From: Sulfuriflexus mobilis
GTDB lineage: Bacteria > Pseudomonadota > Gammaproteobacteria > AKS1
Reading direction: 5' to 3'
Length of the DNA: 64,000 bases
NCBI RefSeq assembly: GCF_003967195.1
Contig: NZ_AP018725.1
Location: forward strand, 2,786,001-2,850,000
In this document: one piece after another, positions 16,915 to 26,071 of the stretch
Layout: every line of letters starts with the position of its first letter
How positions within the stretch are numbered: position 1 is the stretch's first letter
Program-made: the position numbers and the translations under genes
The notes under the pieces: generated by a model
What the model saw: the letters and a program-made list of their open reading frames with translations, nothing else
What the model was told of the DNA's origin: nothing
Database searches by the model: none

Positions 16915-17523
16915 TTACCAACCCATTCCACCTTTGCCCCTGCCTTTAATTCCGGCGGTCAGCGTGAAGCGCATAGCCTCTTCCATGCTCATGTCCAGGG
17001 GACGTACGGCACTGCGTGGCATCAGCACGGCATAACCGCCAATCATGTAGCTCAGGGGTAGATAAACCAGGATGCTGCCTTCTTCCCGAAAGCCTTCTGG
17101 CAGGCGTTCTGGTACCGCCTGAGTAACGAAGCCAATCACCTGCATGCCTGTGTCGCCTATCGCAACGGCGACTACCTGCTCGAACTCCTTTTGTTTATCC
17201 GGAGAGAAATAGTCAAAGAAATCGCGGATAGCTCTATATACCGATTTAACCAGCGGCAAGTGGTAAAGAATCTGCTCTCCCCAGGCAAATAGACGTTGCA
17301 CCACGTAAGCATGCATCAGCAGTCCGACCAAAAATATCATCACCAGGCCGGCCATTGAGCCCATGCCGGGCCAGTACAGATTTTCCGGTAGCACCAATCG
17401 AATCACGCTCCCCAGCGCAGCCTCCGTCGAAACCACGAACCAGTAGAGGAGATAAAACGTGAGTGCGACCGGCAGGAGGGTAATCAGGCCGGTAAGAAAG
17501 GTTTTGCTTATGGATTTCAGCAT
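16915..17523 (-). CDS. DUF502 membrane protein
   Basis: 202 residues. Two transmembrane segments (residues about 7-30, FLTGLITLLPVALTFYLLYW, and about 53-76) are followed by a soluble domain with LPLVKSVYRAIRDFFDYF, GFVTQAVPE and VYLPLSYMIGGY, all hallmarks of DUF502. A role in membrane organisation has been suggested for the family, but the function is not established. The length matches the family. It is probably a stand-alone gene. Confidence 0.9.
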   Translation of the reverse strand: MLKSISKTFLTGLITLLPVALTFYLLYWFVVSTEAALGSVIRLVLPENLYWPGMGSMAGLVMIFLVGLLMHAYVVQRLFAWGEQILYHLPLVKSVYRAIRDFFDYFSPDKQKEFEQVVAVAIGDTGMQVIGFVTQAVPERLPEGFREEGSILVYLPLSYMIGGYAVLMPRSAVRPLDMSMEEAMRFTLTAGIKGRGKGGMGW

Positions 17524-17602
17524 CAGGTGTCTCTCCGCTAATAGGGGCGGTAATTAATAACGAAAATAAAAAGGGTCTGCCCCTGAGTGATCCTCACAAA
17601 AA

Positions 17603-18220
17603 TCATGCCCACGACTGTAGCAGGACATGTTGTTTAAGTGCATGCATTGCCTCGGTGTATTCATGTTGCCGGGATACGATACCCTTGTCCAGCACACGAT
17701 AGCCCAAATAACGCGGCCGTGTTGTCGCTGTGTCAAGGATAGGCTCAACCCGTATACACTCCGCTTTGGATTGGGGGCTTATCATCGTGTGACCTCCGAT
17801 ACGGCCCACAAAGTCCCAGCCCAAGGCCTGTACGGCCTTAAACCTCGGTACGCGGTATCCCGCATCGGTAACAATAACGGGGCAACAGTCATCAGGAAGA
17901 ATGGTCTTTAATGCCAGCAGAAAACGCGCATGCACCTGTGGGTTTCCTTCATATTGCTGGTGATGCGTTTCTTCATAGAGTGTTAAGGCACGACCCCCTA
18001 CAGGTAGCGAAGCACGTAATAAATGAAATTTACGGCCTGCACTTAAATCAGACCAATCGACGAGGATAACCGGTTGTCGTTGCTTGCCAATCAAACGCTG
18101 TGCCAGTGCCTGATAAAGCATCCTACGCTCTTGATGCAAATACCGATTCCCACCGTTTAATATTGTGCTTTTCGTAGGCGGTACTTTGTATGGCTTGACA
18201 TTGGGTTGATAACGCTTCAT
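17603..18220 (-). pseudogene. Truncated IS4-family transposase
   Basis: 205 residues. Seen: ILVDWSDL and HLLRASLPVGGRALTLYEE, then PVIVTDAGYRVPRFKAV and GWDFVGRIGG, the first and second catalytic-aspartate regions of IS4-type DDE transposases. The family usually runs to 350-440 residues and carries a final YRxRxxIEExFRDLK block with the catalytic glutamate. That block is absent here, so the enzyme should be inactive. The N-terminus follows directly on a long inverted repeat (18221-18307), probably one element end. Confidence 0.82.
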
Positions 18221-18307
18221 TTAGTAGATGAATAGCATGCATGGTTGTCTTCCTGTTCGTTTGGTCACTTACAAGGAGATCAAAGACAGCCATGCATGTC
18301 TACTCAA
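18221..18307. repeat. Long inverted repeat at the IS4-type element end
   Basis: Two arms of 16 bases (CATGCATGGTTGTCTT and its near-complement AAGACAGCCATGCATG) surround about 40 bases and are flanked by AGTAGA / TCTACT. On the minus strand this forms a leader hairpin just before the transposase ATG. It probably is the terminal structure of the element, or controls transposase expression. The outer 16 bases AGTAGATGAATAGCAT recur alone at 13774. Confidence 0.6.
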
Positions 18308-18345
18308 TTATCTTTATGTCTAAATTATTGTTTTTGATCGCTTTT

Positions 18346-19737
18346 TTATGGGGACGCCTCAGACTCCGACCCCTTTAATTCTCTTTCTTTTCCCTCAAGA
18401 CCGAGCAGACAACACCTGGCTGATCTTAACCACTCGAGCTCATCATCATTTTTACATGTATACCACGCCGTCAAGAGTTCCTCCTCGTGGATCACTTTGA
18501 TTTTGTTTTTCTTCGCCCCCTTATCCTTTTGTATCTTTTCAAGTAACTTTATCAGGATAGCCCTCGAACTATCATCCCGCATCACATCGACGAAATCGAA
18601 AATAGTCCTGATCTTTGCCTCTCTCAATGTATATATTTTATCTCGAAATATCAGATATAGCTTTGCCTGGGCTATCCAGTCAATCAGCAATCGTGGATTA
18701 AAGGGTGTGCGTATCAATAATTCGAGAAGGTTAGCATTTGCCATATTCTCGGTGTCATCTATCCCTGCCTCAGACAAACGTGTGCGTTGAAAAAGCTGCG
18801 TGCCCTGTATCATTTCAAGCGGCAATGATCTGGCTTCTTTCGCTCGCATACCGATTAGATAGAATACTTTTTCCTTCATATATTGAAACACACGTCTTGG
18901 AAACCAGCCAACAAAAAATGCTATGGCAGGTATCCACCCTGGAAAACTAGTGAGAATTTTATCTTCGAAAGCCAGAAAAAATATTATGGCTATGAAATTT
19001 GACAAAATTATGCGTACGCCTACGCTATAAAAAGCGTTCGAATCGAGGTCAATCACATAAAGCCTTCGCATAATATAGGTAAGCGACCAAATAAAGGCTC
19101 CCATGAATGCAAACACACTAACTTGCAGGTTCTGTAGTGTCCTTATCTTATTCTTACAGTTATCCACACCCTTACAAAGATCGGTGAATCTTCCTGTTTC
19201 CCTGGCATTTAAAATACTACCTTCCTCTTTTTCATCAGTGATTTTTGTTACTTTTTCATCAGTGATTTTTCCTAATTCCTTAGCAACCGAATCCAGGGTT
19301 ATCTTCTTGGTATCTGTTTGGCCATCTGTTTTTTCAAAATAAAACGGACCATCCATGACAATACTTACCTTGGAAAACGATTTATCTACGAAGCTTGGAC
19401 CATAGACAAGAAGTATCGAACCAAGCATGGCAGTTATTGAGGCAAAGATTACCGGCAATATATAATCTTTCCTTGCTGCCTGGCGAGCCGTTTCCAGTAG
19501 TTCCTCTTGTTTCGATGTGTTTGCCTCAAGCGCATCTCCTACTTCCACCAGAAGTGAATATGGTATCCATGCGGGTTCACGCTTTGATTTTGTCCACTTG
19601 CACTTTTTCATGATTTCCAGCAAGCGCTTTTGCTTATCCGGGAGTTGCCAACGTAAGTACGAGATGACAGAAAATGAGAAAAAAGCTGAGAAGAGCAGAA
19701 TGGTAATGATTCGAAATGTATGATCAGCCACATCCAT
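18346..19737 (-). CDS. Large hypothetical membrane protein
   Basis: 463 residues, family not recognised. Seen: transmembrane segments near residues 10-28, 92-113, 205-226, 238-257 and 265-282. Between the second and third is a soluble loop with an internal direct repeat (GKITDEKVTKITDEKEEG) and two cysteines (DLCKGVDNC). The C-terminal 170 residues are soluble and helical, with a helix-hairpin-helix-like stretch (RTRLSEAGIDDTENMANAN then LLELLIRTPF). Codon and base use is AT-richer than the LPS genes further on. It stands alone between repeat-containing gaps. A signalling or transport-related role would be a guess. Confidence 0.7.
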   Translation of the reverse strand: MDVADHTFRIITILLFSAFFSFSVISYLRWQLPDKQKRLLEIMKKCKWTKSKREPAWIPYSLLVEVGDALEANTSKQEELLETARQAARKDYILPVIFASITAMLGSILLVYGPSFVDKSFSKVSIVMDGPFYFEKTDGQTDTKKITLDSVAKELGKITDEKVTKITDEKEEGSILNARETGRFTDLCKGVDNCKNKIRTLQNLQVSVFAFMGAFIWSLTYIMRRLYVIDLDSNAFYSVGVRIILSNFIAIIFFLAFEDKILTSFPGWIPAIAFFVGWFPRRVFQYMKEKVFYLIGMRAKEARSLPLEMIQGTQLFQRTRLSEAGIDDTENMANANLLELLIRTPFNPRLLIDWIAQAKLYLIFRDKIYTLREAKIRTIFDFVDVMRDDSSRAILIKLLEKIQKDKGAKKNKIKVIHEEELLTAWYTCKNDDELEWLRSARCCLLGLEGKERELKGSESEASP

Positions 19738-20016
19738 GATGGTTCACTCCTGATAATTTAAACAATTAGTCTCTGAGACCTCTTAACCGACCATCCTGGT
19801 AACGTTGCATCTCATAATACAAAAAAGAGACGCTCCATGTAATCATCACAAGCCCGGTTAAGAGTTAAATGGGGTCTGTCCCCTATTATTACTATTGTCT
19901 TAAAGGGCACTGACCCCTTAAATTAATATCAGTCCACATACTAATGAGTAATTAGGGTCAGAGTGGGGTTACCTCAGTACCCTTTTATTGTTAAAAATGA
20001 GAATGATAACTATTTG

Positions 20017-20508
20017 TTACCGACCTAGTGGTCTTATATGCTCAAGTGCAGGCCGTTTACATTTGAAGCTGAAATTTGCAATCTTAGTACATGTCTTGCC
20101 ACTTGGCTCCCGCTGTTTAATGATATAGCTGGTCCAATAAGGTTCGCTGCGGTTCATGGAGTATCCACAATAGAGGTAGTCCTTGTTATTGACCTCCCCC
20201 ATATAATGACTTGAGACAATATAATCCAAGCCACTATAACGTTTTGCATCATGATATTGCCAATCAGCTGGCGCGCTTATCTGACCATTATTCCATTTCT
20301 GGCACATAGGTTTAACATTCATACCGATAATGCCACAGTCATGTAAGTTGACTGGTTCGTGATGCCAGCCATCAAGCTTCTCCGGGCACTGAATGATTTG
20401 TGTACCAAATAGAGCACTTGTTGAAGGGGCCTGTTGTACGGGTGGGTCAGCCTGAAGCGGCATATTTATAGTGGTCGTAAGAAAAGCAATAAATAGTATC
20501 TTCTTCAT
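20017..20508 (-). CDS. Exported hypothetical protein
   Basis: 163 residues from ATG 20508, chosen because GGAGGG lies ten bases upstream and the product then opens with a standard signal peptide (MKKILFIAFLTTTINMPLQA). The mature part has six cysteines (for example IIQCPEKLDGW, HDCGIIG and PMCQKW), suggesting disulfide bonds in the periplasm or outside. The family is not recognised. It stands alone on the minus strand, with repeat sequence on both sides. Confidence 0.65.
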   Translation of the reverse strand: MKKILFIAFLTTTINMPLQADPPVQQAPSTSALFGTQIIQCPEKLDGWHHEPVNLHDCGIIGMNVKPMCQKWNNGQISAPADWQYHDAKRYSGLDYIVSSHYMGEVNNKDYLYCGYSMNRSEPYWTSYIIKQREPSGKTCTKIANFSFKCKRPALEHIRPLGR

Positions 20509-20694
20509 CTTTAGATTCCCTCCATGCAAATAAATAGCTATTTAGTTAATGGCACCAGCCATCCTGGATGGTGCGCTAACCATAATAAGCAAACCACATA
20601 TCGTCACTCTATACATTGATACACATCAAAATATGAATGGTTAAAGGGCTCTGATCATTTTTATTATGGCCCTATTTATATGCTATTTATTGGA

Positions 20695-21294
20695 TTATGG
20701 TCCTAATCTGGTTGCACCTTCAGGAATAAGGTATCCGGAAATCGACGAAAAAACTGTCAATGTGCCCGTAAAGACATCCTGTTTTGCTATAGTAATAGAT
20801 ACGTTGGTTCCGGAATCAGCATATAGCCTCACAGAATGTAACCCTCTGTAATATCTTGAAGTACCAATCACGGCCAATTCCGGTAAATCAAAATGATGTT
20901 CTGCAGAATTTGCTGATGCCGTGGTGGTAACACTGCTTCGAAACAAGACCTGGCTTGATGGTACGGTTGTCAGCACAGAAAAGCTTTCAATTACCAAGGT
21001 GTAACCATCGGGAACTGGATAATGATGCGTCACACTGATGGTATCGGGTACTTGCGAGCTTTGTTGCTGTCTTTGAAAAGGTATTCTCTGAAAACCCCCT
21101 TCTATTATTACCGGCAAGGGATCGGCATTAACAACTTCTATATCCACTGTGTTAGTTACGGTAGTTTCCCCCACAATGGGCACAGGGTTTACCGGATCAT
21201 TAACAACAATGACATCTTTCACTTTTTCTGCGAAGGCAGGCACGCCTATAACAATAAAAATTATCGAAATTGTTAACACGGTAATTCTTTTCAT
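20695..21294 (-). CDS. Exported hypothetical beta-rich protein
   Basis: 199 residues from ATG 21294 (AGGAG six bases upstream). Seen: a signal peptide ending GVPAFA, then a valine/threonine/proline-rich sequence with many short beta-strand-like segments (VVNDPVNPVPIVGETTV and VDIEVVNADPLPV). No cysteines or catalytic motifs are visible. It probably is a small secreted or surface structural protein. The family is not recognised. Confidence 0.62.
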   Translation of the reverse strand: MKRITVLTISIIFIVIGVPAFAEKVKDVIVVNDPVNPVPIVGETTVTNTVDIEVVNADPLPVIIEGGFQRIPFQRQQQSSQVPDTISVTHHYPVPDGYTLVIESFSVLTTVPSSQVLFRSSVTTTASANSAEHHFDLPELAVIGTSRYYRGLHSVRLYADSGTNVSITIAKQDVFTGTLTVFSSISGYLIPEGATRLGP

Positions 21295-21466
21295 AACCAT
21301 CTCCTTTTTAAGGTTCTATATTACTGCCAGTTCAATAAAAGGATACTTAGGTAACCCCAGCCTGTCCCCTATTATTTTTTATCGACCCCACTTATTTACT
21401 GAAACTGACAGATGGAGAGGTTAATTTTTAACCCCTCCATCCTTGTTATTATTGTTCAAACCTGGT

Positions 21467-21895
21467 TTAGCGTCTGGCGACCACGACCGGGCCATTGATT
21501 GCGGTAAACGCGACGAGGTCCATGCTGATTTCCTTGAGCCTGGAGGAAACCAATTCATGCGCCTGTACCGCCTCGGCATGGGCATTCTTCTTATAGGCGG
21601 CGTATAACAGGCCGCCAGGCAACAGGAAGGCCAACACGGCATCACTTCCCTTGGTACGTTTTTGCTCTTCCTGACGGGAGAGCAGTTTTTCATCGTGTTT
21701 AAGCGCGATCTTTAGTTTGGCAATCTCATCAACCAGTACATCCATGTTGATGCTCGGAGCCATGACGGTGAAGCCTCCCTTATCTTGCTTCGGAGCCCAC
21801 TGGACTCCTTCAGCGAAAGCCCATCCTGGCATTCCAATAGCAGCAATCATCGACAAAATTCTGGCGTTACGGATAATTAAAGGTAGCTTAAACAT
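21467..21895 (-). CDS. Exported hypothetical protein with coiled-coil region
   Basis: 142 residues from ATG 21895 (AAGGAAA seven bases upstream). A signal peptide (IRNARILSMIAAIGMPGWAFA) precedes a charged helical stretch (DEIAKLKIALKHDEKLL and SRQEEQKRTKG), a short hydrophobic segment (AVLAFLLPGGLLYAAY) and a final helix. The layout suggests a periplasmic coiled-coil protein with a membrane-inserting segment. The family is not recognised. Confidence 0.6.
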   Translation of the reverse strand: MFKLPLIIRNARILSMIAAIGMPGWAFAEGVQWAPKQDKGGFTVMAPSINMDVLVDEIAKLKIALKHDEKLLSRQEEQKRTKGSDAVLAFLLPGGLLYAAYKKNAHAEAVQAHELVSSRLKEISMDLVAFTAINGPVVVARR

Positions 21896-21952
21896 AAAGT
21901 GTTTCCTTGTGAGACGACAATTGCTCAATAAGAACATATTATGCTTTGCCAA

Positions 21953-22313
21953 TCCGTTAACGGGTCGAGCGTAAATATATTATTTTTGTGATTTTATATT
22001 AAACGAAATTCTGTCAATTTTTCGGTTTTAGCGGAAGTACTGTCAAGGTCATTTGATAGCAGATCCATTTCTATCGGGCTCAAACCCGTTGCAGGTTACC
22101 TGTTGCTATTTCCTTTATTTCACATCTTTAACCGGATAGCCTGTAGCGGCTACCAATGCTAAGGCCAACTCAGATGAAACCTGAAAGGGTTCTAAGTGAG
22201 AGCCCTGACCCCACTTATTCTTTTAATTTAATATATTATGATCAGGATCATGGCTTCCCCGGACCGATTTGTTAGCATAACATTTTATAACTTATGATTG
22301 GGAGAGCGACACC
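21953..22313. other. Intergenic region with repeat half
   Basis: About 360 bases. Besides the remnant ending at 22115 it contains the hairpin-family unit CCTGAAAGGGTTCTAAG and the repeat half AGCCCTGACCCCACTTATT. The next gene has GGGAGAGCGACACC before its ATG. Confidence 0.4.
22115..22200 (-). pseudogene. Short C-terminal gene remnant
   Basis: On the minus strand a frame without a start reads SSELALALVAATGYPVKDVK and stops at 22115. It is bounded upstream by the repeat sequence CCTGAAAGGGTTCTAAG. It looks like the end of a coding region cut off by insertion of repeat sequence. Very short, so only tentative. Confidence 0.25.
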
Positions 22314-22571
22314 ATGAAATACAAAGAGCTTCTTATTATTATCCCGTTGCTTGTTCTAAGTATGGGAACCAGTCCGATATTGGCACAAGAAGAGCCGCCG
22401 GAAGAGGAAGAGGAACCCATTCAGGCACGCCCGGTCCCCTATACCCGGCCAGACCCGACAAGCAGAGAGGCTGTGGGCACACAGCAGCAGAAATTGCAGC
22501 AACAGAAATTACAGCAGCAGAAATTGCAGCAACAAAAATTGCAGCAGCAAAAATTGCAGCAACAGAGATAG
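22314..22571 (+). CDS. Small exported protein with KLQQQ repeats
   Basis: 85 residues. Seen: a signal peptide (LLIIIPLLVLSMGTSPILA), an acidic proline stretch (EEPPEEEEEP), then six tandem copies of the pentapeptide KLQQQ at the C-terminus, encoded by 15-base repeats. The low-complexity helix-prone tail suggests a coiled or fibrous secreted peptide. The repeat number may vary by slippage. The family is not recognised. GGGAGAG precedes the ATG. Confidence 0.6.
   Translation: MKYKELLIIIPLLVLSMGTSPILAQEEPPEEEEEPIQARPVPYTRPDPTSREAVGTQQQKLQQQKLQQQKLQQQKLQQQKLQQQR
22483..22568 (+). repeat. 15-base tandem repeat coding KLQQQ
   Basis: About six near-identical units of AAATTGCAGCAACAG, alternating CAG and CAA codons, inside the 3' end of the small exported-protein gene. 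In-frame unit length (15) means copy-number change would not break the gene. Confidence 0.8.
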
Positions 22572-22595
22572 TATCTGGGATCAGTGGAATTAAGT

Positions 22596-22654
22596 GGGGT
22601 CAGATTAAGTCTGAACTACTTCACTTGATTCGTCATTTCATGTGCTCTGACCCC
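22596..22654. repeat. Dispersed inverted repeat (CTGACCCC type)
   Basis: Left end GGGGTCAGATTAAGT and right end TGTGCTCTGACCCC enclose ACTTGATTCGTCATTTCA. Almost the same core occurs at 31422-31475, and a decayed copy at 42810. It lies between the KLQQQ gene and the PLP-enzyme gene. Confidence 0.65.
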
Positions 22655-22721
22655 TTGATTTATTGCCGTCACGTGTAAATCGTGGTCTGTTCTTTATTAT
22701 AAATCACTCCGACCACTTTAA

Positions 22722-24341
22722 TTACGCATAACTCCGCTGATGTATATTTTTCGGTAGCTTACCTTTCTGCATCTTCTTGATAACATCGATCACAGCCTTT
22801 ACAACATTGTCAATGTCTGTCTTGGTATTGTTGATGGTCGGTGCAATGCGTAGCAGACCTGCGAGTGCGGCAATGGCGTAACCGTGTTCAGTATAGACAT
22901 GCTGCATAACACTTCCCGGGTCGATGCCTGGTGGCGTCTTGAACAAAAAGACGGAGCTGCGCAGCGAGGCATGGGTGGTAGGTGTGGCAATATAATAGTA
23001 GGGCCTTTCTTTGAAGTCCTTGATGACCTGTGGCAAACCTGCGTAAAGGGCGTCTTTGGTCAGGTTGCCAAGATGTGCGATGCGGTTCTCGATCACCTTT
23101 GGATTGACGTTCGGGTGAAAGCGCCCCGTGTGAAAAAGCGCGGTAATCCATGTTGAGACCAGGGTCGCGTCATTTTGCTGACCAAGGTAGGAAAAGCGCT
23201 TGGCATCCGCATCGATCTCACCCTTGGCCGCGTCATAGCCATAGTCCTCGGGTGTTTTAATGTATTCATCATAACCCCAGTTGTTCGGTAAAAAGCGTTC
23301 GGCCGGGCTATTATCAGCACGCATGTAAAGCAGGCCGACCATCTTCGGGCCGCAGGGCCACTTATGGAAGCTTCCGGCGATGCTGTCCACGTCCAGGCCA
23401 CCGAGCTTGAGGTCAAGTACACCGAAGGTCTGCGCGGAGTCTGCATGAATGTGGACATTATTGCCGTATTTCTTACGGATGAATTCGACCACATCACCCA
23501 TGGGCAGCAACATGCCACATTCGTTTGACTGCCAGGACAGACTGACCACGCGGGTGTGCTTGTCCATCGCCGTATCAAGTGCCTTGATGATCGGGTCAAT
23601 ACTTTGCGGGTCGGAAGGGATGCGCATATTACTGCTCGGCTGTTGGGCAAACAGATCGGTACCTATGATTCTGACCGAGCCATCATCCCATTTCTTTGTC
23701 GCCTTACGGTACTTCCAGGCTTGGAAATTGGTCGGGTGATTCTGATCCCAGACGACGACATTGTCCTGCGACGGATTGAAATAACCCGAATCGACCAGGC
23801 CATTGTTCAGGATATTGTTGCCCTCGGTGGTGTTGCGCGTCAGTGCCATCAGGCACGGCGGGGCGCAGGTCGATGCCCCCTGGCCGATCCAGGTCTTGAT
23901 TGCGTCCGTAGCATAAGCCTGACTTGCCGTGGCCAACTCGCCGCGCAGCGGAAAAGAGATATCACGTGCCAGTACGTTATCTACCCATTGCACCATCTCA
24001 TCGACGTACCTTAGCGACGGACAGAGGTTGGCCGCGTTCACGGAGGTGCAATAAGGGACAGGCCCTGTCTTGTCACGTGGAGGAAAATAAAAATCGATCA
24101 GCCGCTGCCATTGCAGCTCATTACTCGGTTCAAGCTTGTCGCCCGCGAACCGCTGAGCGCCTTCCATGGACCATTGATTGATCATGTCCTCAATGTCTTT
24201 AAGGACCGACGACGAACCAGGATTATACGCGACACCGGCAATGGCCTGACGCGGATCGGATAAGAGTGTGAGGGGTACCGAGGAAGCGGAGGCAAGCCCC
24301 GCTATATAACCAAGAAACCGACGACGTGTGATTCCGTTCAT
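22722..24341 (-). CDS. Tat-exported PLP-dependent enzyme, class V aminotransferase fold
   Basis: 539 residues from ATG 24341 (GGAGG seven bases upstream). Seen: a twin-arginine signal (TRRRFLGYIAG, residues 5-15), then a class V fold (isopenicillin-N epimerase/cysteine-desulfurase type). HADSAQTFGVLDL carries the PLP-binding aspartate and SFHKWPCGPKM the Schiff-base lysine. PLP enzymes are normally cytoplasmic; Tat export of a folded, cofactor-loaded enzyme would place it in the periplasm. The substrate is unknown. It stands alone. The sequence between the signal and residue 90 is less family-like. Confidence 0.85.
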   Translation of the reverse strand: MNGITRRRFLGYIAGLASASSVPLTLLSDPRQAIAGVAYNPGSSSVLKDIEDMINQWSMEGAQRFAGDKLEPSNELQWQRLIDFYFPPRDKTGPVPYCTSVNAANLCPSLRYVDEMVQWVDNVLARDISFPLRGELATASQAYATDAIKTWIGQGASTCAPPCLMALTRNTTEGNNILNNGLVDSGYFNPSQDNVVVWDQNHPTNFQAWKYRKATKKWDDGSVRIIGTDLFAQQPSSNMRIPSDPQSIDPIIKALDTAMDKHTRVVSLSWQSNECGMLLPMGDVVEFIRKKYGNNVHIHADSAQTFGVLDLKLGGLDVDSIAGSFHKWPCGPKMVGLLYMRADNSPAERFLPNNWGYDEYIKTPEDYGYDAAKGEIDADAKRFSYLGQQNDATLVSTWITALFHTGRFHPNVNPKVIENRIAHLGNLTKDALYAGLPQVIKDFKERPYYYIATPTTHASLRSSVFLFKTPPGIDPGSVMQHVYTEHGYAIAALAGLLRIAPTINNTKTDIDNVVKAVIDVIKKMQKGKLPKNIHQRSYA

Positions 24342-24577
24342 GTTATTCGCCTCCTGCGTTAGTTTGGTGATTCCTGAAAAAGCATAAATCATCCTACGCC
24401 CCCAAACAAGTCACCGCACTGAGAACCATAATTAAAGGGGTTCTAGTAGGCGTCGTTGATTACGAATGAGAATGAGATGCATTTGTCACGTGTGTATCTG
24501 CTTCCTGTGGATTAACAAATATTCTTGTTATACATAATATTAAAGGGGTACTGACCCCTTTTCTCTTATTTAATTTT

Positions 24578-25069
24578 TTAATTCACTACGGAAATACTAA
24601 TCTGGGTTTCACTGCCCATGGTGCCGATTGCAACATTGGCACTACGTTCTTTCTTTACATACAGTAATGTTGAATGTGTCCCCATGCTCATCGTTTGTGT
24701 GACGGTCCAGCCGTTGGCAGTCATTTCCTGTTCAAGGGTTGCTATGACTTTATCTATATCATCACCGCTCGTCATGACCACGCTAAAACCCTCTGGCATC
24801 TGCATTGAAGAAATGACTTTGGCAGCGGGATAGATCGGTATATCGTCGGGAAATTCTTTAGGTAGCTTGACATCCTCACCACCCATTAACGTATATTGAC
24901 TCCCTTCCAGCTCTCCCTTGATAGTTACTTGGTTCTTTGTAATATCCACATCGGTATCTCCCCCTGTGGATTTCTCGATCATCTCTTCCATCGCCTTCTC
25001 CTCAGCATCTTGACCACAGCCAGCAACCAGGACCACAAGGCCCAATATGAACAATGGTAGTAATCTCAT
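24578..25069 (-). CDS. Hypothetical lipoprotein
   Basis: 163 residues from ATG 25069 (AAGGAG upstream). Seen: a lipoprotein signal LVVLVAGC with Cys near residue 18, an acidic linker, then a compact domain with EFPDDIPIYPAAKV and a repeated ATLEQEMTANGWTVTQTMS element. That pattern is common in small putative lipoproteins of gammaproteobacteria. Function unknown. It sits alone, flanked by repeat sequence. Confidence 0.72.
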   Translation of the reverse strand: MRLLPLFILGLVVLVAGCGQDAEEKAMEEMIEKSTGGDTDVDITKNQVTIKGELEGSQYTLMGGEDVKLPKEFPDDIPIYPAAKVISSMQMPEGFSVVMTSGDDIDKVIATLEQEMTANGWTVTQTMSMGTHSTLLYVKKERSANVAIGTMGSETQISISVVN

Positions 25070-25189
25070 GAGATTCTCCTTATTTCTTGCATTGATATAG
25101 GTCAATACAATGATAAATGTAAATGGATAAATGGGGTTACCTCACTCTAACCCTTCTAATTTTAGAGAAGTCTGTGCTCTGATCCCCAC

Positions 25190-25609
25190 TTATTTCGCGT
25201 TTGATAATTCATGATTTCTCATCGCATCATTCTCAATAAGCACCCGCTCCTGCACCAGTCGCCACTGGTCATCGTCCTCTTTCTCCAGCGACATCTCTAC
25301 GATCTGTTCATTCAGGGTGCCATCCGCCCCCACCACCATTTCAAAAACAGTGAAGTTAATCTGAGTCTCCGTTGCACTGATCAGGTTAAAACCCTTGTAA
25401 GCAATGCTTTTTATCATGGCATTTTCAAACTGATGTCTGCACTGCTGATGCCAGATATCGTAATCAATGTTATCAAACCCGGGAACACCCTGTACGCTGA
25501 CACGTTTTGATATCATCCCCATATGGCCCTTAAGGTCTTTTTGCCCGGCACTTTCTGCCGCATGCGTTAACCACTGCTCTGCAATCTGTTGGGCACGTTC
25601 TTCTATCAT
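25190..25609 (-). CDS. NTF2/SnoaL-like small protein
   Basis: 139 residues from ATG 25609 (GGAG six bases upstream). The order of one long N-terminal helix (AQQIAEQWLTHAAESAGQKD), then alternating strands ending in DDQWRLVQERVLIE, fits the cone-shaped NTF2/SnoaL-like fold. No signal peptide is visible. These proteins bind small hydrophobic ligands or act as simple enzymes. The substrate cannot be told. It stands alone. Confidence 0.6.
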   Translation of the reverse strand: MIEERAQQIAEQWLTHAAESAGQKDLKGHMGMISKRVSVQGVPGFDNIDYDIWHQQCRHQFENAMIKSIAYKGFNLISATETQINFTVFEMVVGADGTLNEQIVEMSLEKEDDDQWRLVQERVLIENDAMRNHELSNAK

Positions 25610-25816
25610 AAAAACTCCAGTATTTTTTGTTGTAATAACGCCAGTCAAGCTGGTTTCTTACAGGCACACTTATTAAAGATATCCATCATACTAGCAACAA
25701 ACCAGAAGCCAACCGAATACAAGATAATAGGTGTCAGAGAACAATACTCTCTAATATTTAGTCAAAAGGAACAGATTTATTTGGAGGCTACCGGCGGTTG
25801 CTATGAGCATCCTACT

Positions 25817-25889
25817 CTTTTGCAGAAATTAAGGGCACTGATCCAATTTAATCTTATGATTATGCTTGATTGCAAGACCTGACCCCGTC
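25817..25889. repeat. Direct repeat flanking the DUF2931-like gene, first copy
   Basis: About 73 bases beginning CTTTTGCAGAAATTAAGGG and ending GATTGCAAGACCTGACC. The second copy is at 27102-27173 in the same orientation, differing at only a few positions. Together they bracket one complete gene. Confidence 0.8.
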
Positions 25890-25920
25890 GTTTTTTTGAC
25901 ATCGCTATTGGCGAAATCGG

Positions 25921-26040
25921 TCATTTCGACCGTATTTGCTGAATTTTCGCTTCAGCCGATTTTAAAAAAATGGCAAGATAATTAGTATCCCAGCCGCGCT
26001 TTTTAAGCGCTTCGGTTTCATTCGATGGGGCTTTAAAAAG
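25921..26040 (-). pseudogene. Start-less C-terminal fragment
   Basis: A stop-to-stop frame of 39 codons with protein-like composition: LFKAPSNETEALKKRGWD followed by a helix AIFLKSAEAKIQQIRSK. There is no start codon, and a stop lies directly before it. It looks like the decayed end of an unrecognised gene left between repeats. Confidence 0.3.
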
Positions 26041-26071
26041 CTATTAGATAGTCCCGTAAGCATCACACCAA

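Larger units (their letters stand above)
25610..26071. other. Intergenic region with repeats and a gene remnant
   Basis: About 460 bases. It includes a decayed CTGACCCC-type repeat (TGTCAGAGAACAATACTCTC near 25733) and the left copy of the 73-base direct repeat (25817-25889). It also includes a start-less frame on the minus strand, 25921-26040, described separately. Confidence 0.5.
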
